40,846 bases of DNA from NCBI GenBank assembly GCA_964553715.1, contig CAZKKY010000010.1, forward strand, positions 1 through 40,846, given 5' to 3'. How positions within the stretch are numbered: the stretch's first letter is position 1; each line of letters opens with the position of its first letter. Positions 1 to 7,725 of this stretch are shown here, one piece after another. The notes beneath the pieces are model-generated. The model made no database searches. It was not told where the DNA came from and was given only the letters and a program-made list of their open reading frames with translations. Origin of the DNA: JAGOJE01 sp964553715 (GTDB taxonomy: Bacteria > Pseudomonadota > Alphaproteobacteria > Rickettsiales > Rickettsiaceae). Position numbers and translations under genes: made by a program.

Positions 1-180
1 CATACCCCTGTCATCACGAGTCCATCCTCTTGTCATCACGAGCGAAGCGAAGTGATCCAGAAACGTTAGATTGCCACGTCGCCGTAGGCTTCTCGCAATG
101 ACGGTTTGTGTTTTGATAGGCTCCTCGCAAAGACGGCTGGGGATTACGTCATTGCGAAGGCTTTGGCTTGAAGCAAACCA
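1..180. repeat. cluster of short palindromic intergenic repeats
   Basis: Several diverged copies of a short GC-richer element lie in alternating orientation. One copy starts TCATCACGAG at 11 and another starts GTCATCACGAGCGAAGCGAAG at 32. A segment ending TTCTCGCAATGAC lies at 90-102. A reverse-oriented partial copy (CTCCTCGCAAAGAC) lies at 121-134, and a forward copy (GTCATTGCGAAGG) at 149-161. They resemble the mobile palindromic repeats common between genes in Rickettsia and other bacteria. The stretch at 32-104 forms a composite unit that recurs degraded and inverted at about 1011-1087. An open frame at 71-292 runs through these repeats and is not believed to be a gene. Confidence 0.65.
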
Positions 181-305
181 GAAAATCTATAAGCTAATCA
201 TCTTAATATCACTACCTATCTCTATTCCTTATTTTCTATTCGTGACAAAAAAACACTATATCTATTTTTTAGGGTATAATATCAAATTATGACTTTGTTA
301 ATATA

Positions 306-335
306 TTGCAAATCTGCAAACCGCTAGTGTAATAT
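306..335 (+). promoter_or_regulatory. possible promoter of virB2
   Basis: TTGCAA at 306-311 and TAATAT at 330-335 are separated by 18 bases. They lie about 40 bases before the virB2 start in a very AT-rich stretch, so a chance match is possible. Confidence 0.35.
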
Positions 336-374
336 CTATTATACATAATCAACAAATATAATATGGAGAATATT

Positions 375-719
375 ATGATCACTAATATGGTAACAGACCG
401 CGATTTATACAAGCGTGGTTTCTTTACACTTTGCCTTGCCGCATTCGTACTTCTTTTTGCAGAAAATGTATTGGCTACAACTTCTTATAGTAACACTAAC
501 GATGTTATAGGTAACACACTCTGTAGATTAACTCAAAATTTAACAGGTAATACAGCTAAGGCTATTGGTACTCTTGCAATTTTTGCAACAGGTATTAGTT
601 TATTTATGGGGAAAGTACAATGGACTACAGCAGCTATGATTGCAGTAGGTGTTGGTGTATTATTTAGCGCCAATTCATTAGTAGGATTCCTTTCTGGTAG
701 TGCTGCTTCTTGCGCATAA
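375..719 (+). CDS. virB2: VirB2/TrbC-family type IV secretion pilin
   Basis: This is a small major-pilin protein of a P-type type IV secretion system. Family members are processed at an N-terminal signal sequence and inserted in the inner membrane before assembly. The 114-residue product has a hydrophobic signal segment (about residues 17-33, ending near VLAT), then a polar stretch, then two membrane segments (about 60-76 and 83-105). Cysteines occur in TLCRL and near the C-terminus (ASCA), as in other rickettsial VirB2 proteins. I start at 375 because GGAG at 365-368 is correctly spaced for it; the in-frame ATG at 363 overlaps that ribosome site and would add four residues. The gene stands alone between repeats, with its own terminator, and no other vir gene is in the window. 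The family call is firm, but whether this copy is expressed cannot be told. Confidence 0.85.
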   Translation: MITNMVTDRDLYKRGFFTLCLAAFVLLFAENVLATTSYSNTNDVIGNTLCRLTQNLTGNTAKAIGTLAIFATGISLFMGKVQWTTAAMIAVGVGVLFSANSLVGFLSGSAASCA

Positions 720-746
720 TAAAGAAAACTATACTTAAGTTTTCTT

Positions 747-777
747 AGCCTGGAGCCTTTTGGCTTCAGGCTTTTTT
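747..777 (+). terminator. rho-independent terminator of virB2
   Basis: An 11-pair stem (AGCCTGGAGCC at 747-757 with GGCTTCAGGCT at 762-772, one G-T pair) closes a TTTT loop and runs into six T residues. It begins 28 bases after the virB2 stop. Confidence 0.9.
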
Positions 778-1010
778 ATATTTATCTTACTATCTTTTGT
801 CTAGCCATGCTTTTGAAAGATGACAGTTAGAAATTTCTCTATAGTTTAAGTCAGTACCTACATAGCCTAGCAGAGACATTTTTCCCTTCTAAATTATTTT
901 CTGCTAATAATCACAAGTGTTTTACTCTAGCTTAATGAATCTAATCTAGAAGCACAGAATGTCACACAGCTTAAAAAATGAATGATGGACTTTAGCGCTT
1001 AAAAAAACCC

Positions 1011-1087
1011 TATCATTGCAAGAAACGAAAGAAGGCACTAATCTATAATGGAAGAACTAATATCACTTCGGTTTACTCGTGATTACA
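1011..1087 (-). repeat. degraded inverted copy of the composite repeat at 32-104
   Basis: Read on the minus strand, this stretch shows ATCACGAG...CGAAGTGAT, then AGATT.GTGCC, then TTCTTGCAATGA. These occur in the same order and roughly the same spacing as the plus-strand unit at 32-104. The rest of the 778-1121 gap holds no gene or RNA that I can recognise. Confidence 0.55.
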
Positions 1088-1121
1088 TTGTGTAGCTGCC
1101 CTAGTGATCACAGTTTGAATT

Positions 1122-2678
1122 CTATTTTTCCTTCAATGCTTTAAACATAGTATCTGTTATAGGATCTAGCAGATATTGAAGTAATGTGCGAGTACCAGTA
1201 ACAAGCTGCACATCAACTTGCATACCAGGATGCAATTCTAGCTTCTTGTTTTTTGCAACTTTGTTAAACTCATCCATATCAAGCTCTATTCTGACCTCAT
1301 AATAAGGTTCTTGCTGTGGATGAGCTCTCTCATCAGTTATAACATCTGGCGATATAGCAACAAGAGTCCCAGTGAAAGTAGGTGTAGTACGAGATTTAAA
1401 AGCAGTAAACCTCATTTGCGCCTTAAGACCTAAATGTACAGAGTCAATACTACGGCTAGGAAGTTTTGCATCTACTACAAGTACATCCTTGTCAGGAGAT
1501 ACCTCGGCAATTATTTGCCCTCCTGGAATAACAGACCCTATAGTATGGTAATTCAGGTTATTTACTATACCATCTACGGGCGATACAATCACAGCCCTTT
1601 CAAAAGCATCCTTAGTTTGTAAATATTTACTAGCTATTTCTGATAATTGTGCTTGAGTATTCTTTAGCTCTTCGAGTATCTTAGAATAATGGTCGTTCTT
1701 GTAATTCATCAAGTCTATTTCAGTTTTACTGACTTCCTGATTAAATCTTGCTATATCAATGTCATTATTTGATATCTCCGTTTCAGCACTAGATTCTCTT
1801 GTCTCTAACTCCATCAAAGCAGCTTTTTGTGCAAAGCCCTTCTTCACTAGTTCTTTAGTGGCTACAACTCTATCTTTTACAAAATCATAGGTCTTTAGTA
1901 ACGTCTGCTTTTTTATCTTCATCGTTTCTATCTGTTTTTCAGTTTGACCTATCTTATGAGTTAAAGAAGTAACCATACCTTCAAAAATACTCTTCCTTGA
2001 ATTAAATAAATTTTCCTGAATTTGCATTACTTTCTTTACGTCAGGATCCTCGGCTTTATCTAATAAAAATGCTGGAAAAGTTATATTATCTAGATTATCA
2101 CGTTCAGCAATTAGTCTTGCTTCAGCTGCTAAAAAAGAACGATATTGATGCAATAAAGACTCATATTGAGATTTTAATGCAGTATCGTCTAATGCAACGA
2201 TGGGGTCTCCCTCATTTACATGCTCACCTTGTTTTACATATATGGATTTTAGTATCCCACCATATTGATGGCTTAATTTCTTTTTATTAGAACTAGATAT
2301 AAGAGTGCCACCAATATGCGCAGCGCTATCTAGTGGTGCAAAAGCTGACCATAATCCTCCAAATACAAAAAAGAAAATTATGATGTAAGTTCCAAATAAT
2401 ATTGGGTCTCTTGCGCATTGCACTACATCATTACGTAGTTCATCTTCAGGTTTCGTTACAAGATTAATAAGACGATCAACAAAAATAATAGATTTCTTAA
2501 TTAATTCCATGAACTTCTTCATGAATTTTTCTATAATCTCTTGACGTTTAGTTAAGGGCTGTTTGCTAGCATTGCTACGCTCTGCCATAGCTTGAGCAAA
2601 CATCTTAAGTACTTCGGGATTGATTCTTGGTGTAGGACCCTTTTGCTCCGAAGCGTTTAGTAATTCTTTATCAGACAT
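1122..2678 (-). CDS. type I secretion adaptor (HlyD/PrtE family)
   Basis: This is the periplasmic adaptor (membrane fusion) subunit of a type I secretion system, linking the inner-membrane ABC exporter to an outer-membrane TolC-type channel. The 518-residue product has a cytoplasmic N-terminus of about 90 residues, longer than usual. One membrane anchor follows (about 93-115, hydrophobic and Phe-rich). A lipoyl/biotinyl-like half motif comes next (GGILKSIYVKQGEHVNEGDP), then a long coiled-coil hairpin (about 190-355), the second lipoyl half (VSPVDGIVNNL) and a C-terminal beta domain. It starts 15 bases after the stop of the upstream ATPase gene, so the two form one transcription unit. No outer-membrane partner lies here; in Rickettsia tolC is elsewhere. 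The substrate is unknown. Confidence 0.92.
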   Translation of the reverse strand: MSDKELLNASEQKGPTPRINPEVLKMFAQAMAERSNASKQPLTKRQEIIEKFMKKFMELIKKSIIFVDRLINLVTKPEDELRNDVVQCARDPILFGTYIIIFFFVFGGLWSAFAPLDSAAHIGGTLISSSNKKKLSHQYGGILKSIYVKQGEHVNEGDPIVALDDTALKSQYESLLHQYRSFLAAEARLIAERDNLDNITFPAFLLDKAEDPDVKKVMQIQENLFNSRKSIFEGMVTSLTHKIGQTEKQIETMKIKKQTLLKTYDFVKDRVVATKELVKKGFAQKAALMELETRESSAETEISNNDIDIARFNQEVSKTEIDLMNYKNDHYSKILEELKNTQAQLSEIASKYLQTKDAFERAVIVSPVDGIVNNLNYHTIGSVIPGGQIIAEVSPDKDVLVVDAKLPSRSIDSVHLGLKAQMRFTAFKSRTTPTFTGTLVAISPDVITDERAHPQQEPYYEVRIELDMDEFNKVAKNKKLELHPGMQVDVQLVTGTRTLLQYLLDPITDTMFKALKEK

Positions 2679-2693
2679 TTTAATTACTCATTA

Positions 2694-4472
2694 TTATATT
2701 TTTTTATCATCATTGATATGCATTATTCCGCTTTTCAAAGTCTCAACCCTTCCTAAAATTTCATCTTTGCTTCCATAAGCACTTACACTTCCATTCTGAA
2801 TGATGAGAATTTTATCTACTATCGATAATATTGAGGGTCTGTGAGAAATTACCACAACAGAAATATTTTTCCTTTTTGCTTCCACCAATGCGCTCGCTAA
2901 AGCCATTTCTCCTGCTTCATCAAGGTTAGAATTTGGTTCATCTAGAATAATTAACTTAGGATCTCCATAAAAAGCTCTGGCAAGTGCTATTCTTTGTCTT
3001 TGTCCTCCAGATAGGTTAGAACCTGCAACGCCTATATCAGAATCATAGCCTTGTGGAAATTTAAGAATCATTTCATGTGCACCAGCCATTTTTGCAGCAG
3101 ATACTATTTTCTCAGGATCTATCTCTTCAGACATTCTAGCAATATTTTGTTTTATCGAGCCACTAAATAGCTCTATCCCTTGTGGTACATAACCAACATG
3201 TTTCCCAAAATCTTCTCTGTTCCATCGATATATCTCTCCACCATCAAGTCTTACATGACCAGATGAAGCTTGCCAGACTCCTGTCATTATCTTAGCTAAA
3301 GTAGATTTACCAGTTCCACTAGGCCCGATAATTGCAACTATTGTTCCAGCCTCTACTTCAAAAGATATATCTTTTAAAACATATTGTGGGATATTTTCTG
3401 GATTTCTATTCGCTGAAGGAAAAGCATAATAAACATTTTGAAGGCTTAGTTTCCCTACAACATCAGGTATAGCCATTGACTCATCCCGTAACGATGTAGT
3501 TTTAAAGGCATTTTGTATGTTTTTATAAGATTTCATAGCACCACTGATGCTTTTCCAAAGCTCAATAGCATTATCAAAAGGGGCAAGTGCTCTACCAACT
3601 AAAATAGAAGACATAATCATTCCACCAGTTGTCATTTCTTGTCCTTGAGACCTTACAACAACATATGCACCTATTCCAGTAACAGCCATTTGCATCCAGT
3701 TTCTAATTAATCTTGAAAAATTTGATATAACTCCATTCCGGTAACTTGCAAATGATTGTTTAAATAAAGCCATTTTATTAAATTGATGCCAATTTGTAGA
3801 AACATTTTTCATCATACCCATGGCTTCGACAGCTTCTGCATTTCTTGTAGCAACATCAGCCTGATTCATACTTTTTATTGAATATTCTGTTGCTTCTCCT
3901 AAAGTCTTATTAGTTGCTGCAGCATTTAAAAAAGCTGTTGAGACTATCAGAATTCCACCAATTATTGTTAAATATCCAAGATAAGGATGAATCATGAAAA
4001 TAACAATTATGTATGCAACACTCCATGGCGCGTCAAATAAGGTATTTATTCCTGTACTTGTAAGAAAGGTTTTTACAGTTTGAAAATCCCTAAGCAATTG
4101 GCTTGCACTACTATTTACTTGTTTAGAAGCAGCAGCAGAAATAGCATGTGAAAACAATATAGGTGATAAATTATTATCTAGCCATTCACCAATCTTTATT
4201 AAAGTGAATGATCTAGCAATTTGTAACAAAGTATATACTAAATATATAGAACCAATAATTAAAGAAAGCATCAGTAAAGTTTCTATATTACCACTACCAA
4301 GAACCCTATCAAGAACTTGCAAAGAGTAGAGAGGAGTAAGAATCATTGATAAATTGATAAAAAAAGCAAATACAAATACTATTTTTAGTGGATCTTTACA
4401 TTTTTCTAAAGCCTGATCAAATGGATTCTTCTTATTCATTAACAGATTGTTTTGAGGGGTGGTTTGTTGCAT
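2694..4472 (-). CDS. type I secretion ATPase/permease (PrtD family)
   Basis: This is the ABC exporter of the type I system. It energises one-step export from cytoplasm to outside together with the adaptor encoded just downstream. The 592-residue protein has an N-terminal transmembrane domain (about 30-320) and a C-terminal nucleotide-binding domain. That domain carries Walker A GPSGTGKST (383-391), the signature LSGGQ (487-491), Walker B LIILDEP (507-513) and a switch histidine in VVISHRP. It lacks the C39 peptidase domain of bacteriocin exporters, so substrates probably carry C-terminal uncleaved signals, as is usual for the PrtD/AprD group. GGGA lies about ten bases before the ATG. Length and motifs are complete, so the gene looks intact. 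Confidence 0.93.
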   Translation of the reverse strand: MQQTTPQNNLLMNKKNPFDQALEKCKDPLKIVFVFAFFINLSMILTPLYSLQVLDRVLGSGNIETLLMLSLIIGSIYLVYTLLQIARSFTLIKIGEWLDNNLSPILFSHAISAAASKQVNSSASQLLRDFQTVKTFLTSTGINTLFDAPWSVAYIIVIFMIHPYLGYLTIIGGILIVSTAFLNAAATNKTLGEATEYSIKSMNQADVATRNAEAVEAMGMMKNVSTNWHQFNKMALFKQSFASYRNGVISNFSRLIRNWMQMAVTGIGAYVVVRSQGQEMTTGGMIMSSILVGRALAPFDNAIELWKSISGAMKSYKNIQNAFKTTSLRDESMAIPDVVGKLSLQNVYYAFPSANRNPENIPQYVLKDISFEVEAGTIVAIIGPSGTGKSTLAKIMTGVWQASSGHVRLDGGEIYRWNREDFGKHVGYVPQGIELFSGSIKQNIARMSEEIDPEKIVSAAKMAGAHEMILKFPQGYDSDIGVAGSNLSGGQRQRIALARAFYGDPKLIILDEPNSNLDEAGEMALASALVEAKRKNISVVVISHRPSILSIVDKILIIQNGSVSAYGSKDEILGRVETLKSGIMHINDDKKI

Positions 4473-4536
4473 AGATTTACTTTCCCAAAAAATTTTATGA
4501 AAATGTTATATTAAAAATATATATCAATCATGTTAT

Positions 4537-4565
4537 ATATTAACTAAAAATAACTATTTTGACAA
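4537..4565 (-). promoter_or_regulatory. candidate promoter of the type I secretion operon
   Basis: On the minus strand, TTGTCA (4565-4560) and TAATAT (4542-4537) are separated by 17 bases. They lie about 65 bases upstream of the exporter start. The AT-rich background weakens the case. Confidence 0.45.
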
Positions 4566-4663
4566 GTATTTTTATTTTTAGTTGTTATTTATTATAATTT
4601 TCACTTCAAAGTATATGATATTCACAAGATACATATATTACAAAATTTTATTTTTTCAATCCT

Positions 4664-5401
4664 CTAAAACCACATTTTATTAAGCAACATAGTAATTAAT
4701 TTATTAAAAAGCTTGATATTAATTTTGTTATATTTTTTAAGCAAGTCTATATTTTCTTTTTTTGTATAAAGATAATTTTCTGAATTGCAATATTCGAAAT
4801 GTACTCCGCTAAGAATCACAAGACCTTTATGTTCTTTTATCTTTATAATTGCAGGAAGCAAAGGGTTTAGATCTTGATAATATGAAATTACTTCTACTGA
4901 CTTATCATTGCCTTGAAAATACCCTCCTCCATTATAATGTACGTAACTATATTGATCATCAATATTAATTTTGGCTGCTGTTGTTCCCTTTGTAGAATTA
5001 TAAAAATAATCACATAGAACGGGTCCTATAACAGAACCTTTAAAAAAACCCAGCTCTCTATCTTCTATTACTTCTTTATATGATCCTTTAGCAAATTCTA
5101 CTTTTGTTCCCGCGTAATATGCTCCAGCACAAATTCCAAGAAATGCACCACCTAACTTTACATAGTTTTTAATTATATTATTACATCTTCCATTTAAATA
5201 TTTAGAATATAATCTATCTCTACCACCAGCTATTACAAATAAGTCACATCCTTTTAGATGCGTTTGCTCTATTTTAGTATGATTAACAAGCTTGATAGAT
5301 AAATCAGGAATACCACTTTTGATCAAAGCTACTTGCATTTGATGTATATTTTCTTTCGAAGCCCCAGGCCCGCTATATATACAAATATTTTTTGTTGTCA
5401 C
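4664..5401 (-). CDS. BPL_N-domain protein (class I glutaminase-like fold)
   Basis: The 245-residue protein resembles the biotin-protein-ligase N-terminal (BPL_N) family, which has a class I glutamine amidotransferase/DJ-1-like fold. The nucleophile elbow is visible as GICAGAYYAG with Cys91. A likely His-Glu pair is His201-Glu203 (GVHFEY). The FVIAGGRD motif at 55-62 matches the oxyanion-loop strand of this fold. There is no ligase domain and no signal peptide, so it is probably a cytoplasmic hydrolase or amidase of unknown substrate, not a biotin ligase. The start is GTG at 5401, only four bases after the stop of the MFS transporter gene, so the two are co-transcribed and likely share a substrate. 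The fold call is firm; the function is unknown. Confidence 0.75.
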   Translation of the reverse strand: MTTKNICIYSGPGASKENIHQMQVALIKSGIPDLSIKLVNHTKIEQTHLKGCDLFVIAGGRDRLYSKYLNGRCNNIIKNYVKLGGAFLGICAGAYYAGTKVEFAKGSYKEVIEDRELGFFKGSVIGPVLCDYFYNSTKGTTAAKINIDDQYSYVHYNGGGYFQGNDKSVEVISYYQDLNPLLPAIIKIKEHKGLVILSGVHFEYCNSENYLYTKKENIDLLKKYNKINIKLFNKLITMLLNKMWF

Positions 5402-5405
5402 CCGT

Positions 5406-6653
5406 CTACTTTTCTAATGAAATTTGATAAGTCTCTTTAAACCAATTTAGCGAACATAAACTAAATAATGCAAGAGCAGATAAGTAATAACCCATAGCAA
5501 ATTGATCTTTAGTAAAGTTAATTAGAATTGTAGCAAACATCGGAGCTGTGCCTCCAAAAACAGCAGCACTTATATTATAAGATAATGCAACACCTGTGAA
5601 ACGAACTCTTGTTGGAAATAATTCAACAAGTACGGTAGGAACTGGCCCCATATATATTCCAATAATTGCAGCAAAAATGAAAGATGCAATCATAGCTAGG
5701 CTATCATCTCTTTCTCCTAAAGCCCAAAATATAGGATAAGAGAACAGTAGAATTAATGCCGCACCTATAATTAATATTTTTTTTCTGCCTATTTTATCAG
5801 ATATCATAGCAGATATTGGCATTACTAAAATCAAAGTAACTAATATAATAGCCCCAGCACTAAAAGATGTAGAACTACTATATCCTAACTTATGCATAAA
5901 ACTCTCAATAAATACTGTTGCTGTGTAAAAAGGAGCCGTTACAGTGATATATATAGAAATAGCTAAAAATAATGACTTAGAATGGTTTTTTAGAATTTCG
6001 TATAATGGTTTTGATACTAATACTTTTTTAGTTTTAACAGATTTATATAATGGACTTTCAGATAAATTAGTACGTATATATATTCCAATTAATCCAACAA
6101 ACAACCCAGCAACGAAAGGTATTCTCCACCCCCAATTAAAAAGGTCTTCAGCACTCATAATAGAAGACATAAAAGAAGCTGTGATCACTCCTAGTAACAT
6201 ACCAAGGCACATACTAACAAAAGCAGCACTACCAAGCAGACCTCTATTGTCCTTGGTAGAATGCTCTACGATGTATGTTATGCATCCACTAAACTCTCCT
6301 CCAAGAGAAAATCCTTGAATCAATCTAATAATAACAAGCAATATCGGCGCAGCCATTCCTATTTTCTCATAAGATGGCAAAAATCCTATAGCCGCAGTAG
6401 GAATAGCCATAGTTAATATACCAAGCATTAAAGCAAGCCTTCTACCTAGCTTGTCTCCAATATTGCCAAAAACTACAGCACCAATAGGCCGGATAAAGAA
6501 TCCAGATGCAAATACTGCGAAAGTAAGGGTTTCCCTCATTTCAGAATCTGGGAAAAAATGCTGACCTATAATATAAGAGAATTGAGCATATAAAGCGTAA
6601 TCATACCATTCAAGGGCATTGCCTATCATACCTGAAATAAGAACTTTTTTCAT
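5406..6653 (-). CDS. MFS metabolite:H+ symporter (ProP-like)
   Basis: This is an inner-membrane secondary transporter of the metabolite:proton symporter branch of the major facilitator superfamily (relatives: ProP, ShiA, KgtP). The 415-residue protein has about 12 membrane segments. Family signatures include GNALEWYDYALY near the N-terminus, the loop motif GNIGDKLGRR after segment 2, RLIQGFSLGGEFSG in segment 4, and DKIGRKK between segments 8 and 9. Rickettsiales carry many ProP paralogues that probably import host osmolytes or organic acids, so the exact substrate cannot be read from sequence. It is the first gene of a two-gene unit with the BPL_N protein. It is complete at both ends. Confidence 0.9.
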   Translation of the reverse strand: MKKVLISGMIGNALEWYDYALYAQFSYIIGQHFFPDSEMRETLTFAVFASGFFIRPIGAVVFGNIGDKLGRRLALMLGILTMAIPTAAIGFLPSYEKIGMAAPILLVIIRLIQGFSLGGEFSGCITYIVEHSTKDNRGLLGSAAFVSMCLGMLLGVITASFMSSIMSAEDLFNWGWRIPFVAGLFVGLIGIYIRTNLSESPLYKSVKTKKVLVSKPLYEILKNHSKSLFLAISIYITVTAPFYTATVFIESFMHKLGYSSSTSFSAGAIILVTLILVMPISAMISDKIGRKKILIIGAALILLFSYPIFWALGERDDSLAMIASFIFAAIIGIYMGPVPTVLVELFPTRVRFTGVALSYNISAAVFGGTAPMFATILINFTKDQFAMGYYLSALALFSLCSLNWFKETYQISLEK

Positions 6654-6894
6654 ATTCTTGCCTACATTCGTCTATATTTTATTTTCATGTAGGATTATAT
6701 GAAAACTCCATATCTCCGCAATAAAAATCAAGTTATTAGTAGTATTAATAGAAGTATGTTATTGTTCTTACAACATTTTTAATATCTATAGTCGAATTTT
6801 ATATCAAGTAGTACAAGATTCAACAAATATGTGAATTTAATAAGTACTGGAAACTAGCAATCTATATTATTGCTCAAGGTAACCTATTAAGATA

Positions 6895-6923
6895 TTGATT
6901 TTTAGTGCTAATAGGTGTAATCT
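6895..6923 (+). promoter_or_regulatory. promoter of the toxin-antitoxin operon
   Basis: TTGATT (6895-6900) and TAATCT (6918-6923) are separated by exactly 17 bases, about 54 bases before the antitoxin ATG. The predicted start of transcription falls near 6930, inside the ACTAGT repeat described separately. Confidence 0.5.
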
Positions 6924-6924
6924 G

Positions 6925-6939
6925 ACTAGTATGACTAGT
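6925..6939. promoter_or_regulatory. candidate operator: paired ACTAGT sites
   Basis: Two copies of the palindromic hexamer ACTAGT (6925-6930 and 6934-6939) lie three bases apart and span the predicted transcription start. An outer inverted pair, ACCTATTA (6882-6889) and TAATAGGT (6909-6916), overlaps the -35 and spacer. Phd-type antitoxins usually repress their own operon by binding palindromes at this position, so either pair could be the operator. Confidence 0.4.
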
Positions 6940-6976
6940 TTTATATATTTCATATTACAAAACAAAGGAGCACTAT

Positions 6977-7222
6977 ATGCATGTTTGGCAATTACAAGAA
7001 GCAAAGGCAAAACTGACTCAGCTAATGAATGAAGCAAAAACATCACCTCAAATCATTTCTAGACATGGCATACATGAGAATGTTGTTATTAGTTTAAATA
7101 AGTATAGAGAATTATGCGGGCTACAAGAAAATATTGTTTCTTTTTTTAAAAATTCACCACTGAGAGGTACAGATATTGATTTAACTCGAGATAAATCTTT
7201 AATGCGAGACGTGGATTTATAA
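6977..7222 (+). CDS. type II antitoxin, Phd/YefM family
   Basis: This 81-residue protein is the antitoxin of a PIN-toxin pair. The N-terminal part (MHVWQLQEAKAKLTQLMNEA, then PQIISRHGIHENVVIS) is the Phd/YefM DNA-binding and dimerisation domain. The C-terminal 25 residues, including FFKNSPLRGTDIDLTRD, should wrap around the toxin active site. A strong ribosome site, AAAGGAG at 6964-6970, precedes the ATG. The stop codon overlaps the toxin ATG by one base, giving translational coupling. Regulation is probably by its own binding to the promoter repeats upstream. Such pairs are common and variably present in Rickettsia, so horizontal gain is plausible. Confidence 0.9.
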   Translation: MHVWQLQEAKAKLTQLMNEAKTSPQIISRHGIHENVVISLNKYRELCGLQENIVSFFKNSPLRGTDIDLTRDKSLMRDVDL

Positions 7223-7629
7223 TGTATCTATTAGACACAAATGTAATATCTGAAACAATTAAAAGCTCTCCTAATTCTAAAGTATTAGAATTTTTAAGTT
7301 CAATTGATTCTCATCAATTTTCTTTAAGCGTATTAACGCTAGGTGAAATTAGAAAAGGTGTCGAAAAATTACACGATCAGCAAAAAAGACAAAAAATTAT
7401 TAATTGGCTAGAGTGTGACCTGATAAATAAATTTTATGGCAGAATTATCGATATTGACTTTGCTATAGCTGAAAAATGGGGCTATATCAGTTCTATTACT
7501 AACATTCCAGCGGTTGATGGGTTGATTGGTGCATCAGCGCTAGTTCATAATCATAAGCTCATTACTCGTAATACGAAAGAGTTTAAAGAAATTATTGGGC
7601 TAGAAATAATTAATCCTTGGGAGATTTGA
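7222..7629 (+). CDS. vapC: type II toxin, VapC/FitB-like PIN-domain ribonuclease
   Basis: This 135-residue PIN-domain protein is predicted to be a metal-dependent RNase that cleaves RNA when not bound by its antitoxin. The acidic active-site residues are visible: Asp5 (YLLDTNVISE), Glu42 (LTLGEIRKG) and Asp99 (PAVDGLIGA). The usual fourth position is Asn117 in LITRNTKEF, as in many FitB-like members. The start overlaps the antitoxin stop (TAATG). The length is normal and the frame intact, so the toxin appears functional. RNA targets (tRNA or mRNA) cannot be predicted here. Confidence 0.92.
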   Translation: MYLLDTNVISETIKSSPNSKVLEFLSSIDSHQFSLSVLTLGEIRKGVEKLHDQQKRQKIINWLECDLINKFYGRIIDIDFAIAEKWGYISSITNIPAVDGLIGASALVHNHKLITRNTKEFKEIIGLEIINPWEI

Positions 7630-7680
7630 ATAGCATTATAAGAAATATTGGCACGAAATTTAAGACTAAATAAAATAGAA

Positions 7681-7715
7681 AGACCATAGGTTCTAATAAT
7701 AGAACTTTATGGTCT
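7681..7715. terminator. hairpin between convergent vapC and mlaA
   Basis: AGACCATAGGTTCTA (7681-7695) pairs with TAGAACTTTATGGTCT (7700-7715), with a small internal bulge and an ATAA loop. It sits between two convergent genes and could end transcription from both sides, but the flanking T tracts are weak. Confidence 0.55.
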
Positions 7716-7725
7716 GGTAAAATTC

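Noticed and set aside
1..180. Possible CRISPR array from the repeated GTCATCACGAG-like segments
   Set aside because: The units differ in sequence, alternate in orientation and are unevenly spaced, and no cas gene is present. They fit palindromic intergenic repeats.
71..292. Open reading frame of 73 codons near the left edge
   Set aside because: It runs through the palindromic repeats, has no ribosome site, and its product changes from Arg-rich to hydrophobic as the base composition changes.
4664..5401. Biotin-protein ligase
   Set aside because: Only the N-terminal BPL_N-type glutaminase fold is present; the catalytic ligase domain with its GRGRxx motif is missing.
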